From the NCBI GenBank assembly GCA_022841905.1, contig JALHQO010000015.1:1-51861 (forward strand): a stretch of DNA of 51,861 bases, written 5' to 3'. The DNA is from Hyphomonadaceae bacterium. GTDB lineage: Bacteria; Pseudomonadota; Alphaproteobacteria; Caulobacterales; Aquidulcibacteraceae. The position numbers were made by a program, and so were the translations under genes. This document shows positions 7,510 to 15,754 of this stretch, one piece after another. The notes under the pieces were generated by a model that did not search any database, was not told the origin of the DNA, and saw only the letters and a program-made list of their open reading frames with translations. Position 1 is the stretch's first letter. Each line of letters starts with the position of its first letter.

Positions 7510-8385
7510 ATGCTCGAGATCAAGAACCTCACCCACAAATACCCGAACGGCGTCGTCGCGCTGAACGATGTGAACCTGACGATCGGGGCGGGGATGTTCG
7601 GACTGCTCGGGCCGAACGGGGCCGGTAAGTCGACGCTGATGCGCGTCGTCGCGACGCTGCAGACGCCGAGTTCCGGCAGCGTGCGCTTCGGCGAAATCGA
7701 TGTGGTGCGCCAACCGGAATTGCTCCGCCGCACGCTTGGCTATCTGCCGCAAGATTTCGGCGTCTATCCGCGCGTTTCGGCCGAGGCGATGCTCGATCAC
7801 CTCGCCGTGCTGAAGGGGATCACCAACGCCAAGGAACGCCGCGACGCGGTGCAGGGGCTGTTGAACAAGGTCAACCTCTACAATGTGCGCAAGAAGGCGC
7901 TCGCCGGTTATTCGGGCGGCATGCGTCAGCGCTTCGGCATTGCGCAAGCACTGCTGGGCGATCCGAAACTGATCATCGTCGATGAGCCAACGGCGGGCCT
8001 CGATCCGGAAGAACGCAATCGCTTCCTCAATCTGCTCGCGGCGATCGGCGACGATGTCGTCGTCATTCTGTCGACGCACATCGTCGAAGACGTGTCGCAA
8101 CTGTGCCCGCGCATGGCGATCCTCGCTGGCGGGCGCGTTGTGCGCGAAGGCTCGCCCGAAGGCTTGCGCCAGGAAATGCAGGGCCGCGTCTGGCGCGCCA
8201 TGATCGCGCGCGAAGAATTGGAAGCGGCGCGCGGGCGCTACAACGTCATCTCCGAGCGCCTCGTCGGCGGCCGCACCGTCATTCACGTGCTCGCCGACGC
8301 ACAGCCCAGCCCGGACTTCGCACAGGTCGAGGGCGGGCTTGAGGATGTTTACTTCTCCACCCTCGTCGCCTCGCGCGCGGCTTGA
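7510..8385 (+). CDS. ABC transporter ATP-binding protein (ABC-2 type)
   Basis: A 291-residue ABC ATPase. Walker A is LGPNGAGKST, the Q-loop is in GYLPQDFGVYP, the signature is YSGGMRQRFGIAQAL, Walker B is LIIVDEPTAGLDPEER, and the switch histidine is in LSTHIVED. The SGGM signature and the short C-terminal tail (about 70 residues) match the CcmA/YhaQ-like group that pairs with ABC-2 type permeases. The chosen ATG at 7510 has GAGGA 7 bases upstream; a TTG 21 bases earlier is in frame but less likely. The permease-peptidase gene starts 17 bases after its stop, so the two should form one operon and one transporter in the inner membrane. The cargo is unknown. Confidence 0.9.
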   Translation: MLEIKNLTHKYPNGVVALNDVNLTIGAGMFGLLGPNGAGKSTLMRVVATLQTPSSGSVRFGEIDVVRQPELLRRTLGYLPQDFGVYPRVSAEAMLDHLAVLKGITNAKERRDAVQGLLNKVNLYNVRKKALAGYSGGMRQRFGIAQALLGDPKLIIVDEPTAGLDPEERNRFLNLLAAIGDDVVVILSTHIVEDVSQLCPRMAILAGGRVVREGSPEGLRQEMQGRVWRAMIAREELEAARGRYNVISERLVGGRTVIHVLADAQPSPDFAQVEGGLEDVYFSTLVASRAA

Positions 8386-8402
8386 TCGGAGAGGGCAGAT
8401 CC

Positions 8403-11400
8403 ATGTTCGGTAAAGTCGCTTCGTTCGAGTTCGGCTATCAGCTGAAGAACCCGGTGCTTTGGGTGACCTTCATCGCGTTCTTTCTGCTGACATTCCTCTC
8501 GGTCACCAACGAGTACGTGCAGATCGGTTCGGTCGGCAACGTCAACATCAACAGCCCATTCGCCATCATCAACACGATGGCGATCATGGCGATCTTCGGC
8601 CAGTTCGCGGTGGTGGCGTTCGTCGCCAACATTGTCATCCGCGATGACGAGACCGGCTTTGCGCCGATGATCCGCGCGACGCAGATCAAGAAGTTCGACT
8701 ATTTGTTCGGGCGCTTCGTCGGCGCGTTTCTGGCCAGCATCATCATCATGCTGGCCATTCCGCTGGCGATGATCATCGGCTCGTTCATGCCGTGGCTCGA
8801 TCCCGAGCGGCTCGGGCCGCTGGTGCTGTGGCACTATGGTTATGCGTTTCTCACCGCGGCGTTGCCGACGCTCTTTCTTTGCGCGGCGATGTTCTTTGCA
8901 CTGGCGACAGTGACGCGGTCGATGATGGCGACCTATCTCGGCGTCATCGCATTTTTCATTCTTTACATCGTGATGAGCAGTCTGTTCTCGCGCCCTGAGT
9001 ACGAACAGGCGGTCGCGCTGCTGGAGCCGTACGGCTTGGGCGCCTTGTTCGATGCGACGCGCTATTGGACGGCCTCGGACCGCAACACGATGGTCCCGCC
9101 TTTGAGCGGGCTCTATTTCGCCAACCGCGCCATCTGGGCCGGCGTGGCGATTGCGTCGCTGGTCGCGGCCTACTTTCTGTTCAGCTTTTCGGCGCGCGGG
9201 TCGAAGAAAAAGCAAAAGGAAGAAAAGCAAAGCGCGCCGCCTGAGCGCGTGCTCGCCGCCGGCCCCGCCACGCAACGCTTCGGCGCCGGCGCATCTCTGA
9301 CGCAAGTGCTGACGCGCGCGCGCTTCGAGTTCGGCTACCTCTTCCGCAGCCCGGCTTTCATCGTGCTGATGGCCTTGGGCGTGCTCAACGCTGGCGGGGC
9401 GCTTTGGTTTTCTACTGAGCAGAATGGCGTCATCACTTATCCGATGACGCGGCTGTTCGCGCAGCTGCTCTCCGGCACGTTCACGCTCGGGCCGTTGCTG
9501 ATCGCGATCTATTATGGCGGCGAGCTGGTCTGGCGCGACCGTGAGCGGCGCGTGCATGAGATCGTCGATTCAACGCCGGCCGCCGATTGGACGTTCGTTG
9601 CGCCGAAAGTGTTGGCTTTGGCGGTGGCGCTGTTTGCTGTGCTGCTCGTCGGCATGGGCACAGGCGTGCTGATCCAGACGCTGAAGGGCTACACCAATTA
9701 CGAGCTCGACAAATACGTCATGTGGTTCGTGCTGCCGAACCTGGCGGGCTGTTTCGGCCTCGCGGCGCTCTCGGTGTTTCTGCAAGCGATCTCGCCGCAC
9801 AAATTCGTCGGCTGGGGGCTGATGCTGCTCTATCTGATCGCGACGATCTCGCTGGCGCAACTGGGCTTCGATCACAATCTCTATCTCTACGGCGGCAACC
9901 CGCCGATGCCGACGTCCGACATGAATGCGAGCGGCCATTACTGGATCGGGCCGACATGGTTCCAGCTCTACTGGACGGTGTTTGCGCTCATCCTCGTCGT
10001 GTTCGCCTATCTCTTGTGGCGGCGCGGCGCCGATACGCGAATTGCGCCGCGTTTGCGGGCGATGCCGCGGCGCTTGGCGCAAGGCGGTGGCGCGCTGCTT
10101 GCGGTGCTCACGCTGGCGTTCGCCGGCATGGGCGGGTGGATCTATTACAACACCAACGTCCGGAACGAGTATCAGTCGAGCGTCGCCGCCGAGCGGTGGA
10201 CGGCGGATATGGAACGCGCTCTCATCCAGTATGAGAACGCGCCGCAGCCGACGATCACGGACGTGACGCTCGCTGTCGATCTGCGCCCGCGCGAGCATAC
10301 GTTCACGGCGACGGGCACGTACATGATCGAGAATCGCACCGACGCGCCGCTGGCGGAAGTGCATCTCTCTTGGCCGCAAAACATCGATATCGACAGCATC
10401 GAGATCGATGGCGCTGCGATCGGGCGCGACTACACGGCGGAAGACGAGGGCTACCCGTTCCAGATCTGGCGTTTCACCACGCCGCTGCAGCCGGGTGAGC
10501 GCCGCCAAATCCGGTTCGCGACCGCGGATCGCCGCCAGGGTTTCCGCAACTCGAACGTATTGGCGAGCGTGCAGGATAACGGCACGTTCCTGAACAATTA
10601 CGCCTTCACGCCGGTGTTCGGCTTTAACCGCAACAGCACGCTGCAAGACCGCAACGTGCGCCGGCGCAACAATCTGCCGACTGAATTGCGGATGCCGACA
10701 TTGGAGGACGACGCCGCGCGGCGCTTCCACTATCTGCGCCACGATTCCGATTGGGTGAACGCCGACATCACCGTCACCACCGATGCCAGCCAGATTCCGA
10801 TCGCGCCCGGCTATGTCGTCTCCGATGAAACCAATAACGGCCGCCGGACGACGCGCTTCCGCACCGATGCGCCGATTATGCACTTCTTCTCGGTCCAATC
10901 GGCCGCGTATGAAGTTGCGGAAGGGCGCTGGAACGATGTCGATCTGCAGATCTATTATCATCCGGAGCACGCCTTCAACATCGACCGCATGATGCGGGCG
11001 ATGGAGACTTCGCTGGATCTGTTCTCGCGCGAGTTCTCGCCATTCCAGTTCCGGCAGATGCGGATCTTGGAGTTTCCGGGCTATGCCAGCTTCGCGCAGG
11101 CGTTTGCGAACACTGTGCCGTATTCCGAGGACATCGGTTTCATCAACCGCTTCGAAGAGAGCGACGCGACCGTCTCCGACCGCATCGATCTCGTTACCTA
11201 CGTGACGGCGCACGAGGTCGCGCACCAATGGTGGGCGCACCAGCTGATCGGCGCTGACATGCAGGGCGGCACCATGCTCTCTGAAACCTTCGCGCAATAT
11301 TCGGCGCTGTTGGTAATGGAAGAGATGTACGGCCCCGATCAAGTCCGCCGCTTCTTGCGCTACGAACTCGACCGCTACCTCCGCGCGCGGGGCGGTGAAG

Positions 11401-12005
11401 TGATTGAGGAAGTGCCGCTGATGCGGGTGGAGAACCAGCCGTACATCCATTACCGCAAAGGCGCGCTGGTGATGTACTTTCTGCGTAACGAAGTCGGCGA
11501 GGAGGTCGTCAACCGCTCACTGCGCCGCTTGCTTGAGCAGTTCGCCTTCGTCGGCGCGCCGTATCCGCGTTCGCTCGATTTCGTGACTATCCTGCGCGAA
11601 GAGGCGGGACCGGAGCACGCGCAGCTGATCGAAGATCTGTTCGAACGCATCACGCTCTACGATGCGCGCGTGACGGAAGCGACGGCGACGCAGAACGCGC
11701 AAGGCACGTGGGACGTCGTGCTGCAAGTCGAAGCGCGGAAGTTCTACGCCGATGGCGAAGGCGAGGAGACGGAATCGCCGCTGAACGAAGCGTTCGAGTT
11801 CGGCGTGTTCAGCGCCGAGCCTGGCCGCGGCGCCTTCTCGTCCGATAACGTGCTCGCGTTCGAGCGGCGGCCCGTCGCAAGCGGGCGCCAGGAAATCCGG
11901 TTCACGGTGGCGGAAGAGCCGCGTTATGTCGGCATCGATCCTTACAACAAGCGCATCGACCGCAACGCGGCGGACAATGTGATGGCGGTGACGATCAGCA
12001 GATGA
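8403..12005 (+). CDS. ABC-2 permease fused to M1-like metallopeptidase
   Basis: A 1200-residue inner-membrane protein. Residues about 1-270 are an ABC-2 permease with six hydrophobic segments. A linker rich in Lys and Glu (KKKQKEEKQ) follows at about 265-275, then a second permease-like unit at about 300-590. A large periplasmic part resembles an M1 aminopeptidase: an N-terminal beta domain, then the zinc site HEVAH at 937-941 with the downstream glutamate at 961 in MLSETFAQYSALL. The classical GAMEN motif is absent; the equivalent position reads FPGYASFAQAF. HExxH and Glu are 19 residues apart instead of the usual 18. This 'permease/M1 aminopeptidase' architecture is known in proteobacterial genomes but, as far as I know, has no defined function. 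The ATG at 8403 follows GGAGAGGG. Confidence 0.9.
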   Translation: MFGKVASFEFGYQLKNPVLWVTFIAFFLLTFLSVTNEYVQIGSVGNVNINSPFAIINTMAIMAIFGQFAVVAFVANIVIRDDETGFAPMIRATQIKKFDYLFGRFVGAFLASIIIMLAIPLAMIIGSFMPWLDPERLGPLVLWHYGYAFLTAALPTLFLCAAMFFALATVTRSMMATYLGVIAFFILYIVMSSLFSRPEYEQAVALLEPYGLGALFDATRYWTASDRNTMVPPLSGLYFANRAIWAGVAIASLVAAYFLFSFSARGSKKKQKEEKQSAPPERVLAAGPATQRFGAGASLTQVLTRARFEFGYLFRSPAFIVLMALGVLNAGGALWFSTEQNGVITYPMTRLFAQLLSGTFTLGPLLIAIYYGGELVWRDRERRVHEIVDSTPAADWTFVAPKVLALAVALFAVLLVGMGTGVLIQTLKGYTNYELDKYVMWFVLPNLAGCFGLAALSVFLQAISPHKFVGWGLMLLYLIATISLAQLGFDHNLYLYGGNPPMPTSDMNASGHYWIGPTWFQLYWTVFALILVVFAYLLWRRGADTRIAPRLRAMPRRLAQGGGALLAVLTLAFAGMGGWIYYNTNVRNEYQSSVAAERWTADMERALIQYENAPQPTITDVTLAVDLRPREHTFTATGTYMIENRTDAPLAEVHLSWPQNIDIDSIEIDGAAIGRDYTAEDEGYPFQIWRFTTPLQPGERRQIRFATADRRQGFRNSNVLASVQDNGTFLNNYAFTPVFGFNRNSTLQDRNVRRRNNLPTELRMPTLEDDAARRFHYLRHDSDWVNADITVTTDASQIPIAPGYVVSDETNNGRRTTRFRTDAPIMHFFSVQSAAYEVAEGRWNDVDLQIYYHPEHAFNIDRMMRAMETSLDLFSREFSPFQFRQMRILEFPGYASFAQAFANTVPYSEDIGFINRFEESDATVSDRIDLVTYVTAHEVAHQWWAHQLIGADMQGGTMLSETFAQYSALLVMEEMYGPDQVRRFLRYELDRYLRARGGEVIEEVPLMRVENQPYIHYRKGALVMYFLRNEVGEEVVNRSLRRLLEQFAFVGAPYPRSLDFVTILREEAGPEHAQLIEDLFERITLYDARVTEATATQNAQGTWDVVLQVEARKFYADGEGEETESPLNEAFEFGVFSAEPGRGAFSSDNVLAFERRPVASGRQEIRFTVAEEPRYVGIDPYNKRIDRNAADNVMAVTISR

Positions 12006-12010
12006 ACCGA

Positions 12011-12125
12011 AGCTCGTCATTCCGGGGCATCGTGCAGCGATGAACCCGGAACCCAGGGGCACAAGCTCGTCGCTTGCCCCTAGGTTCCGGGCTCTCAGCT
12101 TCGCTGGGCCCCGGAATGGCGAGCT
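12011..12125. repeat. Nested palindromic repeat of the CGTCATTCCGGGG type
   Basis: The outer arms 12011-12027 and 12109-12125 pair over 17 positions with one mismatch. Inside lie three smaller hairpins: CATCG/CGATG near 12029-12043, a long stem CCCGGAACC.AGGGGC with GCCCCT.GGTTCCGGG at about 12045-12091, and CAGC-TTC-GCTG near 12097-12107. The whole would fold as a four-way, cloverleaf-like structure. Similar CATTCCGGGG palindromes are common in alphaproteobacterial chromosomes. It fills the gap between two convergent genes and reaches the stop codon of the aminotransferase, so it may also end transcription from both sides. Confidence 0.8.
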
Positions 12126-13437
12126 AGGGGATGCTCTTCAGCGCGCTACGCACCGTGTCCGCGATCTGATCGATCTGCGCTTTCTCAATGATCAGCGGCG
12201 GTGAGAAAGCGAGAATATCGCCCGTCACGCGGATCAGCACGCCAGCGTCGAAGCAATGTTTGAAGGCTTCCAGCGCGCGCTGCGTCGGCGCGCCTGGGCG
12301 CGGTTCGAGTTCGACGCCGCCGATGAGGCCTAAGTTGCGGATGTCTATGACGTGCGCCGCGTCGCGCAGCGAGTGCATCGCATCTTCCCAATAGGGCGCA
12401 AGTTCGGCGGCGCGTTCGAACAGACGCTCGTCGCGATAGAGGTTGAGTGTCGCGATCCCTGCCGCGCAGGCGAGGGGATGGCCGCTCGTGGTGTAGCCGT
12501 GGAAGAGTTCGATCGGCGTGTCGGCGTTGGCGAGAATGGTGTCGTAAATGTCGCGCGAGCAGGCGACGGCGCCCATCGGCACGGCGGCGTTGGTGATGGC
12601 TTTCGCCATAGTGAGGATGTCCGGCTTCACGCCGAAGAAATCCGCCGCGAACGGCGCGCCCAGGCGACCGAAGCCGGTGATGACTTCGTCAAAAATGAGC
12701 AGAATGTCGTGCTTGGTGCACAAATCGCGCAGGCGCTTCAGATAACCCCGCGGCGGCATGATCACGCCGGTGGAGCCGGCGACGGGCTCGACGATGACGG
12801 CCGCAATGGTGCTCGCGTCATGCAATTGTACGAGGCGTTCGAGCGCGTCGGCGAACTCCACGCCGTGCGGCGGCTCGCCGCGCGAGAAGGCGTTGCGGGC
12901 GATGTCGAGCGTGTGCGGCAGGTGATCGACGCCGGCCACCATCGGCCCGTAGGTCATGCGATTGCGCACGATGCCGCCGACGCTGATGCCGCCAAAGTTG
13001 GTGCCGTGATAGCCGCGCTCGCGGCCGATGAGGCGATACTTGCCGGCTTTGCCGCGCGCCTTCTGGTAGGCGAGTGCGATCTTCAGCGCCGTGTCGGCGG
13101 ACTCCGAGCCGCTATTGGTGAAGAAAACGCGGTCGAGTTGATCCGGCAATATTTCGCCGAGACGATTGGCGAACTCAAACGCGGCGGGATGGCCGAGATT
13201 GAACGTGGTGGCGTAATCGAGCTCGCCCGCGGCGCGTTGGATCGCTTCGACGATTGGCTTGCGCCCATGCCCCGCCGCGCAGCACCACAGCCCCGACGTG
13301 CCGTCGAGCACGGCGCGGCCGTCCGGCGTGTAATAGTGCATCCCCTCGGCCCGCACGATCATACGCGGATCGGCCTTGAACGCCCGGTTCGGTGTGAACG
13401 GCATCCAGAAGGCGTCGAGCGAGTTTGGGGTGGGCAT
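12124..13437 (-). CDS. Class III aminotransferase, omega-amino acid:pyruvate type
   Basis: A 437-residue PLP enzyme of aminotransferase class III. The opening SLDAFWMPFTPNRAFKADPRM and GTSGLWCCAAGHGRKPIVEA closely match omega-amino acid:pyruvate (beta-alanine:pyruvate) aminotransferases. The phosphate-binding region is FTNSGSESADTALKIA, the cofactor aspartate is in LLIFDEVITGFGRLG, and the Schiff-base lysine is in TMAKAITNAAVPMG. The start at 13437 (MPTPNSLDAF) is preferred over an in-frame codon 12 residues earlier, which would lie at the edge of a repeat. Likely role: transfer of a terminal amino group from beta-alanine or a similar amine to pyruvate. It stands alone on its strand, flanked on both sides by palindromic repeats. 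Confidence 0.85.
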   Translation of the reverse strand: MPTPNSLDAFWMPFTPNRAFKADPRMIVRAEGMHYYTPDGRAVLDGTSGLWCCAAGHGRKPIVEAIQRAAGELDYATTFNLGHPAAFEFANRLGEILPDQLDRVFFTNSGSESADTALKIALAYQKARGKAGKYRLIGRERGYHGTNFGGISVGGIVRNRMTYGPMVAGVDHLPHTLDIARNAFSRGEPPHGVEFADALERLVQLHDASTIAAVIVEPVAGSTGVIMPPRGYLKRLRDLCTKHDILLIFDEVITGFGRLGAPFAADFFGVKPDILTMAKAITNAAVPMGAVACSRDIYDTILANADTPIELFHGYTTSGHPLACAAGIATLNLYRDERLFERAAELAPYWEDAMHSLRDAAHVIDIRNLGLIGGVELEPRPGAPTQRALEAFKHCFDAGVLIRVTGDILAFSPPLIIEKAQIDQIADTVRSALKSIP

Positions 13438-13476
13438 GGGTGCGATTGTCGGACGCTGCGGTTGCAGGTGCAAGCG

Positions 13477-13641
13477 CGTCCCTTCTCCTGGTTAAGGATA
13501 AGGTGGCCCGAAGGGCCGGATGAGGTTTACCGGGGAGGGAAGGCGGAGCGCAGTCTTATTCTGCGCCACCGGCAAACCTCACCCGTCCGCCTGCGCTTCG
13601 CTGCGGCGTGGACACCCTCTCCCTCACCGGGAGAGGGGACG
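13477..13641. repeat. Imperfect inverted repeat of the CCCTCTCCC..GGTGAGG type
   Basis: The left arm (13477-13536, CGTCCCTTCTCC...GGCCGGATGAGGTTTACCGG) pairs imperfectly with the right arm (13571-13641, CCGGCAAACCTCACCCG...CACCGGGAGAGGGGACG). It resembles interspersed repeats common in proteobacterial genomes. The right end overlaps the 3' end of the acylase gene and supplies its stop codon. Confidence 0.7.
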
Positions 13642-15657
13642 AATATCAAGCGTTCGCCACTCGCGTCGCGCAAACATCTCCGACTGGTCGTTGTAATGCG
13701 CGCTTTCGGGCCGTTCGCTTGCGCCCCATTGGTGGATAACGTGCGTGGTCAGCGTTCCATCCGGCGCCCAGTCGATGACCATCATGTAGCCGTCGCCGAA
13801 ATCGGCGCTGAGGCGGCCGTCTTCATCGTCGTGCCAGCGCAACGCGCGAAGCACGTCAGGCGCGCCCTCGAGGGCCAGGTCCACGTCGCCGCGCCGCAAG
13901 CGCAGAACTTCGCCGAGCGGCGGATCGAGGCGGCCGAAGTGTTGGCGCAGGTGCGCGGCGGCGGCGCGAACTGTATCGACCGGATCGGGCTGTGGTGCGT
14001 TCGCGCGCGCGGCGTTGTAGAGCGGCTGGAACGCCATGCCCGCAAGTGCCGCGGCGGGGCTGTCGCTAGCAGCGCGGCGATCCCAGCTGCGGAGCAGGGT
14101 TTGGATTTCCGCGAGTTCGGCATCGCCTGTCGCATCGGCGGCGAGAATGATGCGGACCATCTCCATCGTCTGCGATTGTTCGCTTGAGGTGAGATCGAAC
14201 TTGGCTTCGAGCAAATGCGCGTCGCTGATGCGGGCGAGCGGCGAGAGGATTTCGACGGCGCGGTAGCCGCGATTGGTGACGTAGCGCTCGATCTCGGGCG
14301 CGGCTTCGGGGAATTGCTCGGGCGTGATGTTCGAGCCTTCGTCGGTGACGTACCAGGGCGCGCCATTGGTGCTGGCGAGCCAGCCGGAGGCGGGGTCGAC
14401 GATTTCGGGCGCATCGACGCGATCATCCATCGCCCAGATCAGATCGCTGCGATCGCCCGGCACGCAGCCGGACCAATCCTGGTCCTCCGCGCGGCGCGGG
14501 ATGATGGCGTTGTAGAGATAGCCGATGCGGCCGGTTTGATCCGCGTACATGAAATTAAACGACGGGATGGCGCGCATCGCCATGGCCTCGCGCCACTCTT
14601 CGTAGTTCTGCGCGCGGCCCATGCGGTAGAATTGTTCTAGCGCGCGCAATTCGCCTTCACCGGCATAGCGCACGGCGACCCAGCCATCGGCGGTTTCGAA
14701 TGCCGGGCCGTGCGCGGTGAAGCGCAGCGTGCGCGGCACGGGGATCGTGAACCAGCCCATCTTCACCCAAAGCCAGATCGTGCGCGTTTCGAAGCGCCGC
14801 CATTCGCCGTCGATTTGATACTGGCCGCGATGTTGGTCGTCGGTGGTGAGGCGATAAATGTCGGCGAGGTCGGGCAGGTTGACGGTGGCGGCGAACGCCA
14901 GATGGCCGTTCGTGCCGAGCACGGGGAAGGGGGAACCGGGGAAGAGACCGCCGTGCATGCGCCAGCCTTCGTCGCTGGAGACGCCGGCTTCGTACCAGGC
15001 GACGGGGCCGGCCCAGGGCTGGTGCGAGTTGACGATGAGGCGCGTGTGGCCGTCATCGCTGCGGCTTGGCGCGACCGCGAACGCGTTCGAGCCCCAATCA
15101 CTCGTCGGCGCGGTGGCTTCTTGAACTGTGCACGGATGCCCGTCTTCGCTGGCGACCATGCCGAGCGTGCGCTCGAAGCCCCAGAACAGCGGCACGGTCA
15201 GCGCTGAGCCGGCGATCACGTCGCGGCCGGTGATGTTGCCGGCGTTTGGCAGCACTTCGTCGGGGTGTTCGGCGGCATAGGCGTTCAAGCCCGCGGCGTA
15301 GGCTTCGACGATGGCGCGGAACTCGGGCGAGATATCGCTCTCGTAGCGCTCCGCGACGGAGCGCTCGATGCCGAGTAGGTGCCAAAGGAAATCTGAGCGC
15401 GCGCCCTCTTCGCCGAGATAAGCGCCGAGCTTACCGCGGCCGAGCAGGACGGTGATCTGGATGGTGGCGAAATTATCTTCGGCGTGGGCAAGCGCGAGGC
15501 CGTAGGCGGTTTCCGCGTCGGTGCGTCCGTGGATGTGCGGCACGCCATATTCGTCGCGCGTGATGGTGGGATTGAAATCCACGTTTGGCGCCGCGGGCGC
15601 GGGCGCGCAGCTGCTTGCGAGCGCGAATGCCGTCAGGAGCGCGGCGATTTTTTTCAT
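13624..15657 (-). CDS. Penicillin acylase family protein (Ntn hydrolase)
   Basis: A 677-residue exported protein of the penicillin amidase family. Residues 1-23 are a signal sequence (MKKIAALLTAFALASSC) ending in a cysteine that resembles, but does not fully match, a lipobox. The alpha chain begins near ITRDEYGVPHIHG. The autocatalytic cut should lie before Ser190 (SDW-G-SNAFAV), freeing the N-terminal serine nucleophile of the beta chain. Family members cleave amides, including beta-lactams and acyl-homoserine lactones (PvdQ/QuiP type); which one applies here is not evident. The start at 15657 has GGGGGAT just upstream. The last five residues and the stop (RPLSR) are encoded inside an interspersed repeat. 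Confidence 0.88.
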   Translation of the reverse strand: MKKIAALLTAFALASSCAPAPAAPNVDFNPTITRDEYGVPHIHGRTDAETAYGLALAHAEDNFATIQITVLLGRGKLGAYLGEEGARSDFLWHLLGIERSVAERYESDISPEFRAIVEAYAAGLNAYAAEHPDEVLPNAGNITGRDVIAGSALTVPLFWGFERTLGMVASEDGHPCTVQEATAPTSDWGSNAFAVAPSRSDDGHTRLIVNSHQPWAGPVAWYEAGVSSDEGWRMHGGLFPGSPFPVLGTNGHLAFAATVNLPDLADIYRLTTDDQHRGQYQIDGEWRRFETRTIWLWVKMGWFTIPVPRTLRFTAHGPAFETADGWVAVRYAGEGELRALEQFYRMGRAQNYEEWREAMAMRAIPSFNFMYADQTGRIGYLYNAIIPRRAEDQDWSGCVPGDRSDLIWAMDDRVDAPEIVDPASGWLASTNGAPWYVTDEGSNITPEQFPEAAPEIERYVTNRGYRAVEILSPLARISDAHLLEAKFDLTSSEQSQTMEMVRIILAADATGDAELAEIQTLLRSWDRRAASDSPAAALAGMAFQPLYNAARANAPQPDPVDTVRAAAAHLRQHFGRLDPPLGEVLRLRRGDVDLALEGAPDVLRALRWHDDEDGRLSADFGDGYMMVIDWAPDGTLTTHVIHQWGASERPESAHYNDQSEMFARREWRTLDIRPLSR

Positions 15658-15754
15658 GTGATCCCCCACGCTGCATAGTGAGGGGAGGATGGCGCGTCTT
15701 CAAGTGACGCGTCCGGGCCCGCGCGATGGCGGACCCGGGTAGCGTTGCGTCAAC
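15658..15754 (-). terminator. Tandem hairpins after the autotransporter gene
   Basis: Two hairpins lie between the autotransporter stop and the acylase start on the minus strand. The first is a 10-bp stem (15729-15738 with 15713-15722, one wobble). The second is GCGTC/GACGC at 15694-15710. There is no T-run, so an intrinsic terminator is only a possibility; they may instead slow read-through or stabilise the 3' end. Confidence 0.35.

Noticed and set aside
7360..8286. Long open frame on the minus strand continuing upstream of the DUF1295 gene
   Set aside because: It is antisense to the well-supported ABC ATPase gene and its protein is an Arg/Ala/His-rich shadow; the real start has AAGGAG at 7359.
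9570..11450. 626-codon minus-strand open frame opposite the permease-peptidase gene
   Set aside because: Arg/His/Val-rich shadow translation typical of GC-rich antisense frames, without any recognisable domain.
12352..14187. 611-codon plus-strand open frame across the aminotransferase and acylase genes
   Set aside because: Runs through two genes and the repeat on the other strand; composition is shadow-like.
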